Below are positions 51,666 to 60,807 of a stretch of DNA of 64,000 nucleotides, piece after piece. The DNA is taken from NCBI RefSeq assembly GCF_001610895.1, contig NZ_CP011273.1, forward strand, positions 6,014,001 to 6,078,000, read 5' to 3'. How positions within the stretch are numbered: position 1 is the first letter of the stretch; each line of letters begins with the position of its first letter. The notes beneath the pieces are model-generated. The model was not told the origin of the DNA. It made no database searches and saw nothing but the letters and a program-made list of their open reading frames with translations. The position numbers were made by a program, and so were the translations under genes. The stretch is from Planctomyces sp. SH-PL62 (GTDB lineage: Bacteria > Planctomycetota > Planctomycetia > Isosphaerales > Isosphaeraceae).

Positions 51666-52093
51666 GCCGTGAGCCGCCGACCACCCGTGGTTCGCCCCCA
51701 GTTCTGGAACGCCCAGGCCTCGCTTAGTTTCCTTGCCGCTTCGCCGTAATCGAAACATCTCGCCGGTCATACCCCGAGGATTTGCTCTTCCAGTAATTCA
51801 TACTATATCTATGGACTTTGTTTGAATTAGCCTTGACCCGGTCGCCGATAGGCTGCACAATGGGCCGATCTCGCGACGTTTCGCCGTCGCAATGGAGGGC
51901 GAGGCTGCGTCCGCTGCGCATGCCCCGAGGGGACGAGTCGCACCAAGAGGCGCGTCCCCGGAACGCTCCCGCCGCCTCATCCTTTCACGGTTGGAAAAAC
52001 CAGGCCGACTCGACCACGAGAGGCGTATCGCGCTTTCGCCGGCACGCGACCAACCCCACGAGGGGAGGTCCTGCCTGGGAGTCGAGTCGAGCC

Positions 52094-53257
52094 ATGAAAC
52101 TTTCCACGTCCCCTGGTCGTCGCGGCCTGTCGCGTCCGTCGGCTTCCGACCTCGCGTCGGGCGGTCGACGCGGCTTCACGTTGATCGAGCTGCTGGTCGT
52201 GATCGCCATCATCGCCGTGTTGATCGCGCTGCTGCTGCCGGCCGTCCAGGCCGCCCGCGAGGCCGCCCGGCGGGCCCAGTGCACCAACAACCTGAAGCAG
52301 ATCGGCCTGGGGCTGCACAACTACCACAGCGTGTTCGAGTCATTTCCCCCAGGCTCGCTCTACGGCCGTCGCGCCGACCTGACCCTGGGGAACAACCGGG
52401 ACTTCTCGGCCCATGTGCGACTGCTGGGCTTCACCGAGCAGCCGGCCTTGTACAACGCCGCGAACTTCGCGCTGGCGTGCTTCAACGACCAGCCGTACGG
52501 CAACCACGTCAACTCGACCACGACGACGACTCGGCTGGCGTTGATGCTCTGCCCGTCGTCGCCCCCGCCGTCGTGGAACCATCAAGCGTCGGGAGCGCCG
52601 TTCAACTCGCAGCGGGCGCCGGGGGGGAATTATTTCGCGTCGGTGGGCGCGACGCTGGAGTTCGCCGGGCATCAGGTGAACGGCCCGCCCAACGGGGTTT
52701 TCGAGTACGTGGGGCAGTACGGCCGCAGCCACGGCATCAGCGAGATCAGCGACGGCACCAGCAACACCATCGCCTTCGGCGAGTGGCGGACCGGTAGCGG
52801 CAACCCCAACGTCACGACGATCCCCACCGACATCATCTTCGTCGGCAGTTTCCCGGCCGGAACCCAGCGCGGCAACGGCTCGCTCGGGTCGCCGAATCTG
52901 CAGCGCCCCGACTTCCTGGCCTGGGCCTCCCAGTGCGCCGCGGCCGCCAAGGACAGGGACGGCTATTACGGCAAGAGCACCACGCTCGGCCAGAACTGGT
53001 CGCTCGGGTTGGTCGCCTACTCGATGGGCAATATCCTGCTCGGCCCCAATCCGAAGTACCCGAACTGCTCCACCCACGCCACCGGCACGCTCCAGTCGCC
53101 GGGCGTCTGGGGCCTCAGCAGCCTGCACCCCGGCGGTGCGAACATCCTGCTGGCCGACGGCTCGGTCCGGTTCCTGAAGGATTCCGTGGCGCTGGAGACC
53201 GTCTGGGCGCTCGGCACCCGGGCCGGCGGCGAGATCATCTCGTCCGACTCCTACTGA
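52094..53257 (+). CDS. DUF1559 protein with prepilin-type N-terminus
   Basis: A 387-residue protein from ATG 52094 (MKLSTSPGRRGLSRPSASDL). The leader is longer than usual (about 27 residues) before the processing site [11 protein letters not shown], then the pilin-like helix and [20 protein letters not shown]. The C-terminal H-x9-DG motif is HPGGANILLADGSVRFL. Like its relatives it is probably processed by a prepilin peptidase and exported. An earlier in-frame opening is ignored because the sequence upstream is not conserved. Confidence 0.92.
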   Translation: MKLSTSPGRRGLSRPSASDLASGGRRGFTLIELLVVIAIIAVLIALLLPAVQAAREAARRAQCTNNLKQIGLGLHNYHSVFESFPPGSLYGRRADLTLGNNRDFSAHVRLLGFTEQPALYNAANFALACFNDQPYGNHVNSTTTTTRLALMLCPSSPPPSWNHQASGAPFNSQRAPGGNYFASVGATLEFAGHQVNGPPNGVFEYVGQYGRSHGISEISDGTSNTIAFGEWRTGSGNPNVTTIPTDIIFVGSFPAGTQRGNGSLGSPNLQRPDFLAWASQCAAAAKDRDGYYGKSTTLGQNWSLGLVAYSMGNILLGPNPKYPNCSTHATGTLQSPGVWGLSSLHPGGANILLADGSVRFLKDSVALETVWALGTRAGGEIISSDSY

Positions 53258-53296
53258 GAGTCCGTCCCGGAAGCGTGCCGCGGTCCGATCGACGGC

Positions 53297-53489
53297 CTTC
53301 CCCCCGGCGGGGGAAGGTGGCCCGAAGTGCCGGACGGGGGGGGACGAGCGACTCGCCCCTCGGAGTTCCAGGGGCCGTCCCGAGGCCGTCGGCCCGGGCG
53401 GGAGGCCCCGAAATCCGAAGCTCGCCGCGGGCGTCCCCCCCCTCATCTGACGCCTTCTGCGTCTGACTTCCCCCGCCGGGGGGGAAGAC
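53297..53489. repeat. Second REP-like inverted doublet
   Basis: The left arm (53297-53342) has CTTCCCCCCGGCGGGGGAAG, then GTGGCCCGAAGTGCCGGACG. The right arm (53436-53489) has CCCCTCATCTGACGCC and CTTCCCCCGCCGGGGGGGAAG. It is the same design as 37186-37373: two hairpin arms in opposite orientation around ~95 bases. It lies between a DUF1559 gene and a lipoprotein gene on the same strand. Confidence 0.7.
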
Positions 53490-53568
53490 CGTTTCAGCTC
53501 GCCTTTGCCCTTATGGGGCAGGCTCTGAGCCCGGAAGGGCCCGGCCTCGAACTTCGACCTCTATCTCG

Positions 53569-54066
53569 ATGGAGCCTGATATCGTGTTGCGACTGAACGC
53601 CCTTCGCGCGTCGTCCTCCTTCCGCGCCTCGACTTTCCTGATCGCCCTGGTCGCCGCGGGGTGTGGCGGCCAGGAGGGGCCGCCGCGCGAGCCCGTGGAA
53701 GGGGTCGTCACCCTCGACGGCGAGCCCCTGGAGAAGGGGCTGATCACCTTCACGCCCGCCGCCGGCGGCGAGCTGGTCGTGAGCGGCCTGATCGTCGACG
53801 GGACCTTCGCGCTGCCCCGCGAGGAGGGGCCCGGCCTCGGCCCCCACCGGGTCGACGTCTGGTCGAAGAAGGCGACCGGGAAGACCCTCAAGGACGCCGA
53901 CGACCCCGAGAACCTCGTGGAAGAGCGGGTGGAGGTCATCCCCGCTCGATACAACCTGAAGTCCGAGCTGAGAGCTGAGGTGGTCCAGGGGGGCGGAAAC
54001 CAGTTCACCTACGAACTGACCGGCTCCAGGGCGACCCCGAAGAAGGTCGCCTCGAGCCGGCCATGA
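53569..54066 (+). CDS. Lipoprotein with carboxypeptidase-regulatory-like fold
   Basis: A 165-residue protein. Signal peptide with lipobox FLIALVAAGC, then EPVEGVVTLDGEPLEKGLIT, a beta-sandwich start typical of small planctomycete lipoproteins resembling carboxypeptidase regulatory domains. PHRVDVWSKKATGKTLKDAD and EVIPARYNLKSELRAEVVQG, FTYEL follow. Such lipoproteins are habitually encoded right after DUF1559 genes, as here. ATG 53569 is used; a GTG five codons later is possible. The function is unknown. Confidence 0.85.
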   Translation: MEPDIVLRLNALRASSSFRASTFLIALVAAGCGGQEGPPREPVEGVVTLDGEPLEKGLITFTPAAGGELVVSGLIVDGTFALPREEGPGLGPHRVDVWSKKATGKTLKDADDPENLVEERVEVIPARYNLKSELRAEVVQGGGNQFTYELTGSRATPKKVASSRP

Positions 54067-54146
54067 AGAGAGACGTCCGTTCGACCGGGACGGGCCGGAA
54101 GCGCCGCCCCGGTCGAATGCGTCGCGACGATCGCGGGTCGATCGGA

Positions 54147-55259
54147 TCAATACTGGTCGGCGCTGACGATCTCGCCGCCGGCCTTGGTGCCGAGCGCCTG
54201 GAAGACGCCCATCTGGGTCGTGGGGGCGTAGACCCAGTTGCTGCCGCCGCCGGACGCGCCCTGGGCGCCGGGGTTCCAGGAGTTGACCGAGTTCTTGATG
54301 TAGCGGACCGAGCCGTCGCAGAAAGCGAAGTTGGCGCCGCCGGGGTGGCTGCTGGCGGACGTCATCTTGAAGTTGTCGCTGCGGGGGAACTTGTTCGCCG
54401 GGGCGCCGGGGTTCAGCGAGGGGTCGGCCTGGCGATTGTCCTTGAAGTAGTTGGGGGGGAAGAACGTCGAGAAGGCCGTGTCGCCCCAGTCGCCCGAGAT
54501 GTACATGTTGGTCGTGTAGCGGTCGTTCTCGGTGCCGGCGTAGGGGACGATCCGGCTGTGGGCGTGCTCGCCGTAGAGGATCGTGTTGCTGGTGCCGTCG
54601 GTGATCGCGGCGATGGTCGTGGGCCGGAAGCTGGAATCATAACCCCAACCGGCGGGGTTGCTCTCGCCGGGGCTGGGCACCCGTCCGCCGTTGTGGTTGA
54701 AGATGCCGTCCGACTGGCCGACCTTGGGGTCGCCGTAGCGATACGCGAGCGTCCCCATATTGGCGGCGTAGCTGCTGTAGGTGAAGGGCTGGTAGGCGTC
54801 GTCCCAACCCGTCGTGTCGCCGCCGAGGTTCGGGGCGCGGAGGCCCGTCACGTCGTCGCTGGGGCACCAGAGGGTGTTCATGCCGATGGCGGTGACCGTC
54901 GTGTTGGCGCCGACCCAGTTGGTCAGGTTGCAGTTCAGCGCGTTCCAGACCGTCCCGCCCTCGTAGTAAGCCAGCAGGGCGACGAACTGGCCGAAGTCCT
55001 GACGCATGGCCGTGCCGTCGTTGAAGCGGCCGATGTGGTCGCCCATCGGGAACGAGCCGTTGGAGCTCTCATAATTGTGCGTGGCCAGGCCCAGCTGCTT
55101 CAGGTTGTTGGTGCACTGGGCCCGCCGGGCGGCCTCGCGGGCGGCCTGGACGGCCGGCAGCAGCAGCGCGATCAACACGGCGATGATGGCGATCACGACC
55201 AGCAGCTCGATCAGCGTGAAGCCGCGACGAGCCTCGGCCGGGGAAGGCGAACGATCCAT
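54147..55259 (-). CDS. DUF1559 protein with prepilin-type N-terminus
   Basis: A 370-residue protein from ATG 55259. The processing site is [11 protein letters not shown] after a 12-residue leader. The helix and [20 protein letters not shown] are almost identical in DNA to the 52094 gene over the first ~130 bases, so the two are paralogues. The C-terminal H-x9-DG motif is [17 protein letters not shown]. It is convergent with the lipoprotein gene at 53569. Probably exported and pseudopilin-like. Confidence 0.92.
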   Translation of the reverse strand: MDRSPSPAEARRGFTLIELLVVIAIIAVLIALLLPAVQAAREAARRAQCTNNLKQLGLATHNYESSNGSFPMGDHIGRFNDGTAMRQDFGQFVALLAYYEGGTVWNALNCNLTNWVGANTTVTAIGMNTLWCPSDDVTGLRAPNLGGDTTGWDDAYQPFTYSSYAANMGTLAYRYGDPKVGQSDGIFNHNGGRVPSPGESNPAGWGYDSSFRPTTIAAITDGTSNTILYGEHAHSRIVPYAGTENDRYTTNMYISGDWGDTAFSTFFPPNYFKDNRQADPSLNPGAPANKFPRSDNFKMTSASSHPGGANFAFCDGSVRYIKNSVNSWNPGAQGASGGGSNWVYAPTTQMGVFQALGTKAGGEIVSADQY

Positions 55260-55387
55260 GGAAACTCCTCACGAGAAAGTTAGATATAACGAGCGAAGGG
55301 AAGTCAGGACGTGTACGTCGGCCGAACCGTCGCGAAACGCGGGAGGTCCGGCCCGAGATTGGGAGGCTTCGAGGTCGTCGGACCTGG

Positions 55388-55627
55388 TCAGGGGGCCTTG
55401 CCCGCCGCCTCCTTGCGACGCTGCTCGCGAAGTTCCGCGATCCCCATTTCCAGTTTGGGATCGGGAGCTCTCTTGCCCTTGCCCTTGGTGACCTTCGGCG
55501 TCTCGACCGGCGCCTGGGGCGTCTCCGGCGCGGGGGCGGGAGCCGGTTCGCCGCAGCCCGCCAGGGTCCAGGCCAGGGCGACGATCAGCCCCGGCGCCGC
55601 CTCTCTCCATGAGCGACTGAATGCCAT
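55388..55627 (-). CDS. Small lipoprotein, 79 residues
   Basis: Starts at ATG 55627. The signal peptide ends in the lipobox LAWTLAGC. The mature part is a Pro/Ala linker (EPAPAPAPETPQAPVETPKV) and a basic tail. It sits upstream of a DUF1559 gene on the same strand, the usual small-lipoprotein/DUF1559 pairing, with 128 bases between them. No known function. Confidence 0.75.
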   Translation of the reverse strand: MAFSRSWREAAPGLIVALAWTLAGCGEPAPAPAPETPQAPVETPKVTKGKGKRAPDPKLEMGIAELREQRRKEAAGKAP

Positions 55628-56032
55628 CAGTTTCGATGCCTCCTAATGGACCGCGCGATTGGGACCCCGCCGCACAGCCTCGACGCCTCACGTCGAGAGC
55701 CGTGCGGAGCGATACGAAATTGACCCCGAATCTCCCGCGCAGGGCCCGAACCTCTTCGGAGAGCCCCCGCGGACGAGTCGGCATCGACTCGAAACGCCCC
55801 CGGATGCTCCGCTGAGAAGGTTGGGAACGAATTCGGATCGGATTAGAGAGAAAGCCCGTCGAAAGAGATGAGCGAGCGACCGCGATGCTATGCGGCGCGA
55901 CGCCTTGATCGATCGACGCGTCGACTGCACGAGACTGGATCAAAGAACGTAGAAAATCGTACCCTACTTACCTGGGAAACGAAATCAGATTTTTGATCCT
56001 TAATCGATTTTTACGGAAATCCTCGCAAATCA
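55628..56032. other. Intergenic region, AT-rich at one end
   Basis: About 400 bases without a convincing gene. The part at 55940-56030 is AT-rich for this genome and lies just beyond the 3' end of the membrane protein gene at 56033. The promoter of the lipoprotein gene is expected on the minus strand just above 55627, but no clear boxes are seen. Confidence 0.35.
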
Positions 56033-57289
56033 TCAGAGCCTCAGGAAGATCCCTCGCTTCTCCAGGGAGCGGACGAACATCCAGGAGACGCCGAAGAACA
56101 GCACGAGGGCTGCGAAGGCGTACCAGAACGGCGAGTCCTTGGGAGTCACCGCCAGCACCGCCCCCTCGACGTAGTGGTGGATGATGTAGGCCGCGAGCGG
56201 ATTCTGCCCCAGGGTCCCGAACAGCCCCAGGCGGGCACCCGCGACGTCGCAGGCCGGGATGAACAGCGCGTAAAGCGCGATCGCGATGCCGGACGAGAAG
56301 AGCATGAACGGTACGCTCACCAGCTTCTTGTTGATCTGCCAGTAGTTCACCGGCAGGACGTCCTTCGGCGGCGGCTGGATGAACGGCGGGGTCGCCAGCA
56401 GGCTGCCGAGCGATCGCCCCTGGGCGTTCGACCAGGGGGGGATCACCGGCGAGGCCGCGACGTTCTTGCCCGCCACCTCCACGCTGCCGTACCGCGTGTC
56501 ATAGAGGGTCGTCAGGCCGTTGAGCCCATAGCCGAGGACCATCAGCACGGCCCCCGCCGCCAGCAGCTTCCGCGTCGCCGCCGCCGGGGCGTGCGAGTTC
56601 ATCACGTCGTAGACGAGGGTGCCGAAGAGCATCGGCACGGCCCAGCTCAGCGGACCGAAGAAGCCGCCGTCCCACGCCCCCTTGCCGGTCATCCCCCAGA
56701 GGTCGTCCATCCAGTTCGGCAGGCCGTAGATGAAGAAGACGTTGAACGAGTAGGCCAGGAACAAGGCCAGCGCCATGCACGCGGCGGTCGCCGCCAGCCG
56801 CACCCGGAACCCGGCCGCGATCACCGGCATGATCACGATCTGGGCCACGCCGATGATCGCCAGCGTCTCCCACAGGTCGGCCTTCAAGACCCCCAGGAGG
56901 AACTTCCCCGGCGCCCCGGCCAGCTCGTCCCACTTGCCGACCTCGAAGTCCTCGCTGCCGTACATCACCATCGAGATCAGGATCAGGGCCAGGCTGCGGA
57001 AGAAGAACCGCCCGTAGGTCGCCGCCGCCCCCAAGCGGTCCAGCCGCCGGAGCACCGACAGCCGATAGGAGAAGCCCGCCGCGAACAGGAAGGCGGGCAT
57101 GATCGTGTCGGCATAACTGAAATAATGGTCGTGGTGTTTCAACACCTCCGGGAACGCCTTCAGCCCCCCCACGAAGTTGACCACGAACATCCCGGCCACG
57201 GTGTAGCCGCGGAACTGGTCCATCGAGACGATCCGCGTCGGCGCGGACGGCGTCGGTGGGGCCGGACTGAATAACGGGGCGGCGCTCAT
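56033..57289 (-). CDS. HGSNAT/DUF5009-like multi-pass membrane protein, putative acyltransferase
   Basis: A 418-residue protein from ATG 57289. It begins with SMDQFRGYTVAGMFVVNFVG, the typical (S/R)xDxxRG start of the heparan-alpha-glucosaminide acetyltransferase-like group (DUF5009/DUF1624). A His pair follows in VLKHHDHYFSYADTIMPAFL. About ten membrane helices are expected. The family is thought to acetylate sugars across the membrane; the substrate is unknown here. Upstream in-frame residues to 57403 are not membrane-protein-like and are excluded. Confidence 0.85.
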   Translation of the reverse strand: MSAAPLFSPAPPTPSAPTRIVSMDQFRGYTVAGMFVVNFVGGLKAFPEVLKHHDHYFSYADTIMPAFLFAAGFSYRLSVLRRLDRLGAAATYGRFFFRSLALILISMVMYGSEDFEVGKWDELAGAPGKFLLGVLKADLWETLAIIGVAQIVIMPVIAAGFRVRLAATAACMALALFLAYSFNVFFIYGLPNWMDDLWGMTGKGAWDGGFFGPLSWAVPMLFGTLVYDVMNSHAPAAATRKLLAAGAVLMVLGYGLNGLTTLYDTRYGSVEVAGKNVAASPVIPPWSNAQGRSLGSLLATPPFIQPPPKDVLPVNYWQINKKLVSVPFMLFSSGIAIALYALFIPACDVAGARLGLFGTLGQNPLAAYIIHHYVEGAVLAVTPKDSPFWYAFAALVLFFGVSWMFVRSLEKRGIFLRL

Positions 57290-57580
57290 GGACGACCCTC
57301 GATTTGATGCAAGGCGATGCGGAAGACCGCGCGGGGGGAAGCTGAGACCTCGGGACCCCGGCGCGACCGATCCTAACGAGTCCCCCAGACGCGGGCAACG
57401 CACCCGATCGCCCCGATGCGGTTTTTCATCAGTCCGAACTCTTTAGTTGTCAATTCGTCCCCATCCCGAAACCCCTCCGTCCGGGCCCGGCCGACGGCCC
57501 CCGGCGCGGGGCTGGGGCCTGGGATCGAGCCGTCGCCGGCGATCCTTGACATTCCCCGGCCGGAGAACGAAGCTGGAACG

Positions 57581-58693
57581 ATGCGCATCGAACAGATCGA
57601 CCTCGCCATCGTACGCCTCCCCTTGATCCGCCCGTTCCAGACGAGTTCCAGCCGCAAGGTCCACCTGGATCACATCCTGGTGCGGATCGTCGCCGACGGC
57701 GTGGAAGGCTGGGGGGAGTGCGCGAGCCCTTCGGACCCCTTTTATTGCCCGGAGACGACCGAGACCTGCTGGCATCTCCTCCACGACTTCCTCGCGCCGA
57801 TGACGCTCGGGAAGCCCTGGACGACGATCGAGGAGTTGACGGGCTTATATAAGAAGGTAAAAGGGAACGGCTTCGCCCGCGCGGGGCTGGAGATGGCCTG
57901 CTGGGACGCCCTGGCCCGGTCGCGGGACCTGCCGCTGCATCGGCTGCTGGGGGGGACCCGGGGCGAGGTGCTTTCGGGGGTCAGCCTGGGGATCGAGTCG
58001 GACGTCGGCGCGCTGTTCGAGAACATCGACCAGTACCTGGCCGAGGGCTACCGTCGGATCAAGCTCAAGATCGCTCCGGGGTGGGACGTCGACGTGGTTC
58101 GCCGGGTGCGCGAGCGGTATCCCGACGTGGCGTTGCAGGTCGACGCCAATTCGGCGTACACGCTCGACGACGTGGAGTTGCTGAAGCGGCTCGACGACTT
58201 CGACCTTTTGCTGATCGAGCAGCCGCTGGCCCACGACGACATCATCGACCATGTGAAGCTCCAGGCGGCGCTCCAGACGCCGGTCTGCCTGGACGAGAGC
58301 ATTCATTCGGCCGAGGACGCCCGCAAGGCGATCGAGCTGGGGGCCTGCCGGGTGATCAACATCAAGGTCAGCCGGGTCGGCGGCCCGCTCGAAGCCCGCC
58401 GGATCCACGACGTCTGCCGCGAGCGCGGGGTGCCGGTCTGGTGCGGCGGGATGCATGAGTTCGGGATCGGCCGGGCGGCCAACGTGGCCGTCGCGAGCCT
58501 CCCCGGCTTCTCGCTCCCCGGCGACGTCTCGGGTTCGGACAAGTACTATCGCGAGGACGTCGTCGAGCCGGCGATCCTGGCCCCCAACGGCTCGATCGCC
58601 GTCTTCGAGGGGCCCGGCCTGGGCGTCGAGCCGGTGGTCGACCGCATCCGCAAGAATACGCTCCGCGCCGCGACCCTCCGCGCCGGCGTTTGA
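57581..58693 (+). CDS. menC: Enolase-superfamily OSBS / N-succinylamino acid racemase
   Basis: A 370-residue MLE-subgroup enolase-superfamily enzyme. Catalytic set: KLKIAPGWD (KxK), VDANSAYTL (first metal Asp), LLIEQPL (Glu), CLDESIHS (Asp) and NIKVSRVGG (second Lys). This pattern is that of MenC type 2, which does o-succinylbenzoate synthesis and/or N-succinylamino acid racemisation. ATG 57581 gives a normal length. It is followed at 21 bases by an M20 peptidase gene and then a GNAT gene, the context of NSAR pathways. No other menaquinone gene is adjacent, so the racemase role is favoured. The symbol follows the family name. Confidence 0.85.
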   Translation: MRIEQIDLAIVRLPLIRPFQTSSSRKVHLDHILVRIVADGVEGWGECASPSDPFYCPETTETCWHLLHDFLAPMTLGKPWTTIEELTGLYKKVKGNGFARAGLEMACWDALARSRDLPLHRLLGGTRGEVLSGVSLGIESDVGALFENIDQYLAEGYRRIKLKIAPGWDVDVVRRVRERYPDVALQVDANSAYTLDDVELLKRLDDFDLLLIEQPLAHDDIIDHVKLQAALQTPVCLDESIHSAEDARKAIELGACRVINIKVSRVGGPLEARRIHDVCRERGVPVWCGGMHEFGIGRAANVAVASLPGFSLPGDVSGSDKYYREDVVEPAILAPNGSIAVFEGPGLGVEPVVDRIRKNTLRAATLRAGV

Positions 58694-58714
58694 CCCCAAG
58701 CCCGAGTCCCCGCC

Positions 58715-59854
58715 ATGAACTCGAACGCCGTCCGCACGTTCGTCGACGACCGGCTGGAAACCTACATCGCCGAGCTGAAGTCGCTGGTCGAGCACGAATC
58801 CCCCAGCCGCGACAAGGGCCGGCTCGACCTGCTGGCCGGGGCGATCGCCGACCGCTGGGAGGGCCTCGGGGGGAACGTCGAGCGGATCGCCAACGACGCG
58901 GGGGGGGACCACCTCGTCGGCCGGTTCTTCGAAGCGGCGCCCGGCCCCCCGGCGCTGGTGGTCGGGCACTTCGACACGGTCTGGCCCGTGGGGACGCTGG
59001 CGAGACTGCCGTTGCGACGCGACGGGGGGCGGCTGTTCGGCCCCGGCGTGTACGACATGAAGACCAGCCTCATCCTCGTCGCCGGCGTGCTCGAAGCCTT
59101 CGCCGCCCTGGGACTGCGGCCCGCCCGGCCGATCACCGTCCTGTTCACCTCGGACGAGGAGGTCGGCAGCAAGACCTCGCGGACCCGGATCGAGGCCCTG
59201 GCCCGTGAGAGCGCCCACGCCCTGATCCTGGAGCCCCCGCTGGCCGACGGCTCGCTCAAGACGGCGCGCAAGGGGGTCGGGCGGTTCACCCTGACGGTCG
59301 AGGGCAAGGCGGCGCACGCCGGGGTGGCGCCCGAACTCGGGGCCAGCGCGATCGTCGAACTGGCGCATCAGGTCCTCAAGGTCGCCGCTCTGAACGATCC
59401 GGCCGCCGGGACGACGTTGAACGTCGGCCTGATCGAAGGGGGGACGACTCCGAACGTCGTCCCCGCGCGGGCCTCGGCCGAGATCGACGCCCGCGCCGTG
59501 ACGATCGCCGGGGCCGAGGCGGTCGAGAAGGCCCTGCTCGGCCTGTCGGCGGTCACTCCCGGGACCCGCGTGACGGTCGAAGGGGGATTCAACCGCCCGC
59601 CGATGGAACGCAGCCCGGCCGTCGCCGAGCTGTTCGCGAAGGCCCGGCGCGTCGGCGAAGGGCTCGGGCTGGCCCTGACGGAAGGCTCAACCGGCGGCGG
59701 CAGCGACGGCAACTTCACGGCGGCCGTCGGCACGCCGACGCTCGACGGCCTGGGCGCGGCCGGCGGCGGCGCCCACGCCGACGACGAGCATATCGAGATC
59801 GGCTCCATCCCCGAACGCGCCGCGCTGCTGGCCGCCCTGCTCCTGGAAATCTGA
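58715..59854 (+). CDS. M20-family metallopeptidase, putative N-succinyl-L-amino acid hydrolase
   Basis: A 379-residue M20 peptidase of the glutamate-carboxypeptidase type. Zinc ligands and catalytic residues: VVGHFDTVWP (His, Asp), YDMKTS (bridging Asp), TSDEEVGS (Glu pair), ALILEPP (Glu) and, near the end, GGAHADDEHI (His). The dimerisation domain has VGRFTLTVEGKAAHAGVAPE. It cleaves N-acyl or small-peptide amide bonds. Next to an NSAR-like gene and a GNAT gene it fits the L-specific desuccinylase of the D-to-L conversion pathway (inference from context). Confidence 0.88.
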   Translation: MNSNAVRTFVDDRLETYIAELKSLVEHESPSRDKGRLDLLAGAIADRWEGLGGNVERIANDAGGDHLVGRFFEAAPGPPALVVGHFDTVWPVGTLARLPLRRDGGRLFGPGVYDMKTSLILVAGVLEAFAALGLRPARPITVLFTSDEEVGSKTSRTRIEALARESAHALILEPPLADGSLKTARKGVGRFTLTVEGKAAHAGVAPELGASAIVELAHQVLKVAALNDPAAGTTLNVGLIEGGTTPNVVPARASAEIDARAVTIAGAEAVEKALLGLSAVTPGTRVTVEGGFNRPPMERSPAVAELFAKARRVGEGLGLALTEGSTGGGSDGNFTAAVGTPTLDGLGAAGGGAHADDEHIEIGSIPERAALLAALLLEI

Positions 59855-59879
59855 CCTCGCGCCAACCCGAAGGAAGCCC

Positions 59880-60689
59880 ATGACGAACCTGCGCCGCGTG
59901 CTCGATGGCGTCGTCCTGCGACGCGCCGAGAGCCCCGCCGACTATCGAGCCTGCCAGGACGCCCAGCGCAAGGCCTGGGGGATCACCGAGGACGGCTACA
60001 TCATCCCGGTCGCCACGATGGTCGGCGCCAACCTGCACGGCGGCCTGGTGCTGGGGGCGTTCCTGGCGGACGGCACGGCCGTCGCCATGTCGTTCGGCTT
60101 CCTGGGCCGGATCGAGGGCCGCGTCGGCCTGTACTCGCAGCTCACGGGCGTCGTGCCCGGCCGCCAGTCGCTCGGCCTGGGCCGCGAGATGAAGCTCCTC
60201 CAGCGCGAATTCGCCCGCGCCGAGGGGCTGCCGGTCATCGCCTGGGCTTTCGACCCGCTCCAGTCCGGCAACGCCCGGTTCAACCTCGTGAAGCTCGGGG
60301 CCCGGGTCCGCCGGCACGTCGACGACATGTACGGACCCCGCACCGACGCCCTCAACGCCGGCGTCCCCACCGACCGCGTCATCGCCGAGTGGGAAGTCTT
60401 CGAAGACCTCAAGCCCCTGACCGACCCCGGCGACGCCCCCAGCCTGATCGAACTTCACGAGGGCCTGCCCCGGGTCGTTTCGGCGCCGGCCGCCGACCTC
60501 CTCTGGCTGCCGATCCCGCACGACGTCGCCCGCCTTCGCCGGGACGCTCCCGAGACCGCCGAGGCCTGGCGCAAGGCCGTCCGCCAGGCGTTGGGGACGG
60601 CGTTTTCGCTCGGCTACGAGGCCGTCGGCTTCCACCGCCAGGCCGACCCCCGCTGCGGCTACATCCTGCGGCGCCGCGCCGGGACGTGA
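59880..60689 (+). CDS. GNAT-like acyltransferase (COG3375 type), putative D-amino acid N-succinyltransferase
   Basis: A 269-residue protein beginning VVLRRAESPADYRACQDAQR. It has GGLVLGAFLADGTAVAMSFG, LYSQLTGVVPGRQSLGLGRE (acetyl-/succinyl-CoA phosphate-binding GxGxG/A-like loop, here QSLGLGRE) and VIAWAFDPLQSGNARFNLVK. This is the COG3375 type of predicted acyltransferase. It begins 25 bases after the M20 peptidase gene with GAAGGA upstream. In characterised NSAR operons a GNAT enzyme adds succinyl to D-amino acids; this is the best guess here. Confidence 0.8.
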   Translation: MTNLRRVLDGVVLRRAESPADYRACQDAQRKAWGITEDGYIIPVATMVGANLHGGLVLGAFLADGTAVAMSFGFLGRIEGRVGLYSQLTGVVPGRQSLGLGREMKLLQREFARAEGLPVIAWAFDPLQSGNARFNLVKLGARVRRHVDDMYGPRTDALNAGVPTDRVIAEWEVFEDLKPLTDPGDAPSLIELHEGLPRVVSAPAADLLWLPIPHDVARLRRDAPETAEAWRKAVRQALGTAFSLGYEAVGFHRQADPRCGYILRRRAGT

Positions 60690-60807
60690 CGAAACCGGCA
60701 CCTCGACCGGAGTCGCGCCGCCGCTCGGTGTACCACGGCCGGTCCTCGATTTAGACTCGGAAGTCGTGCCCCGCCCCCCCCCCCGCAACCGACCGGGAGT
60801 CATCGCC

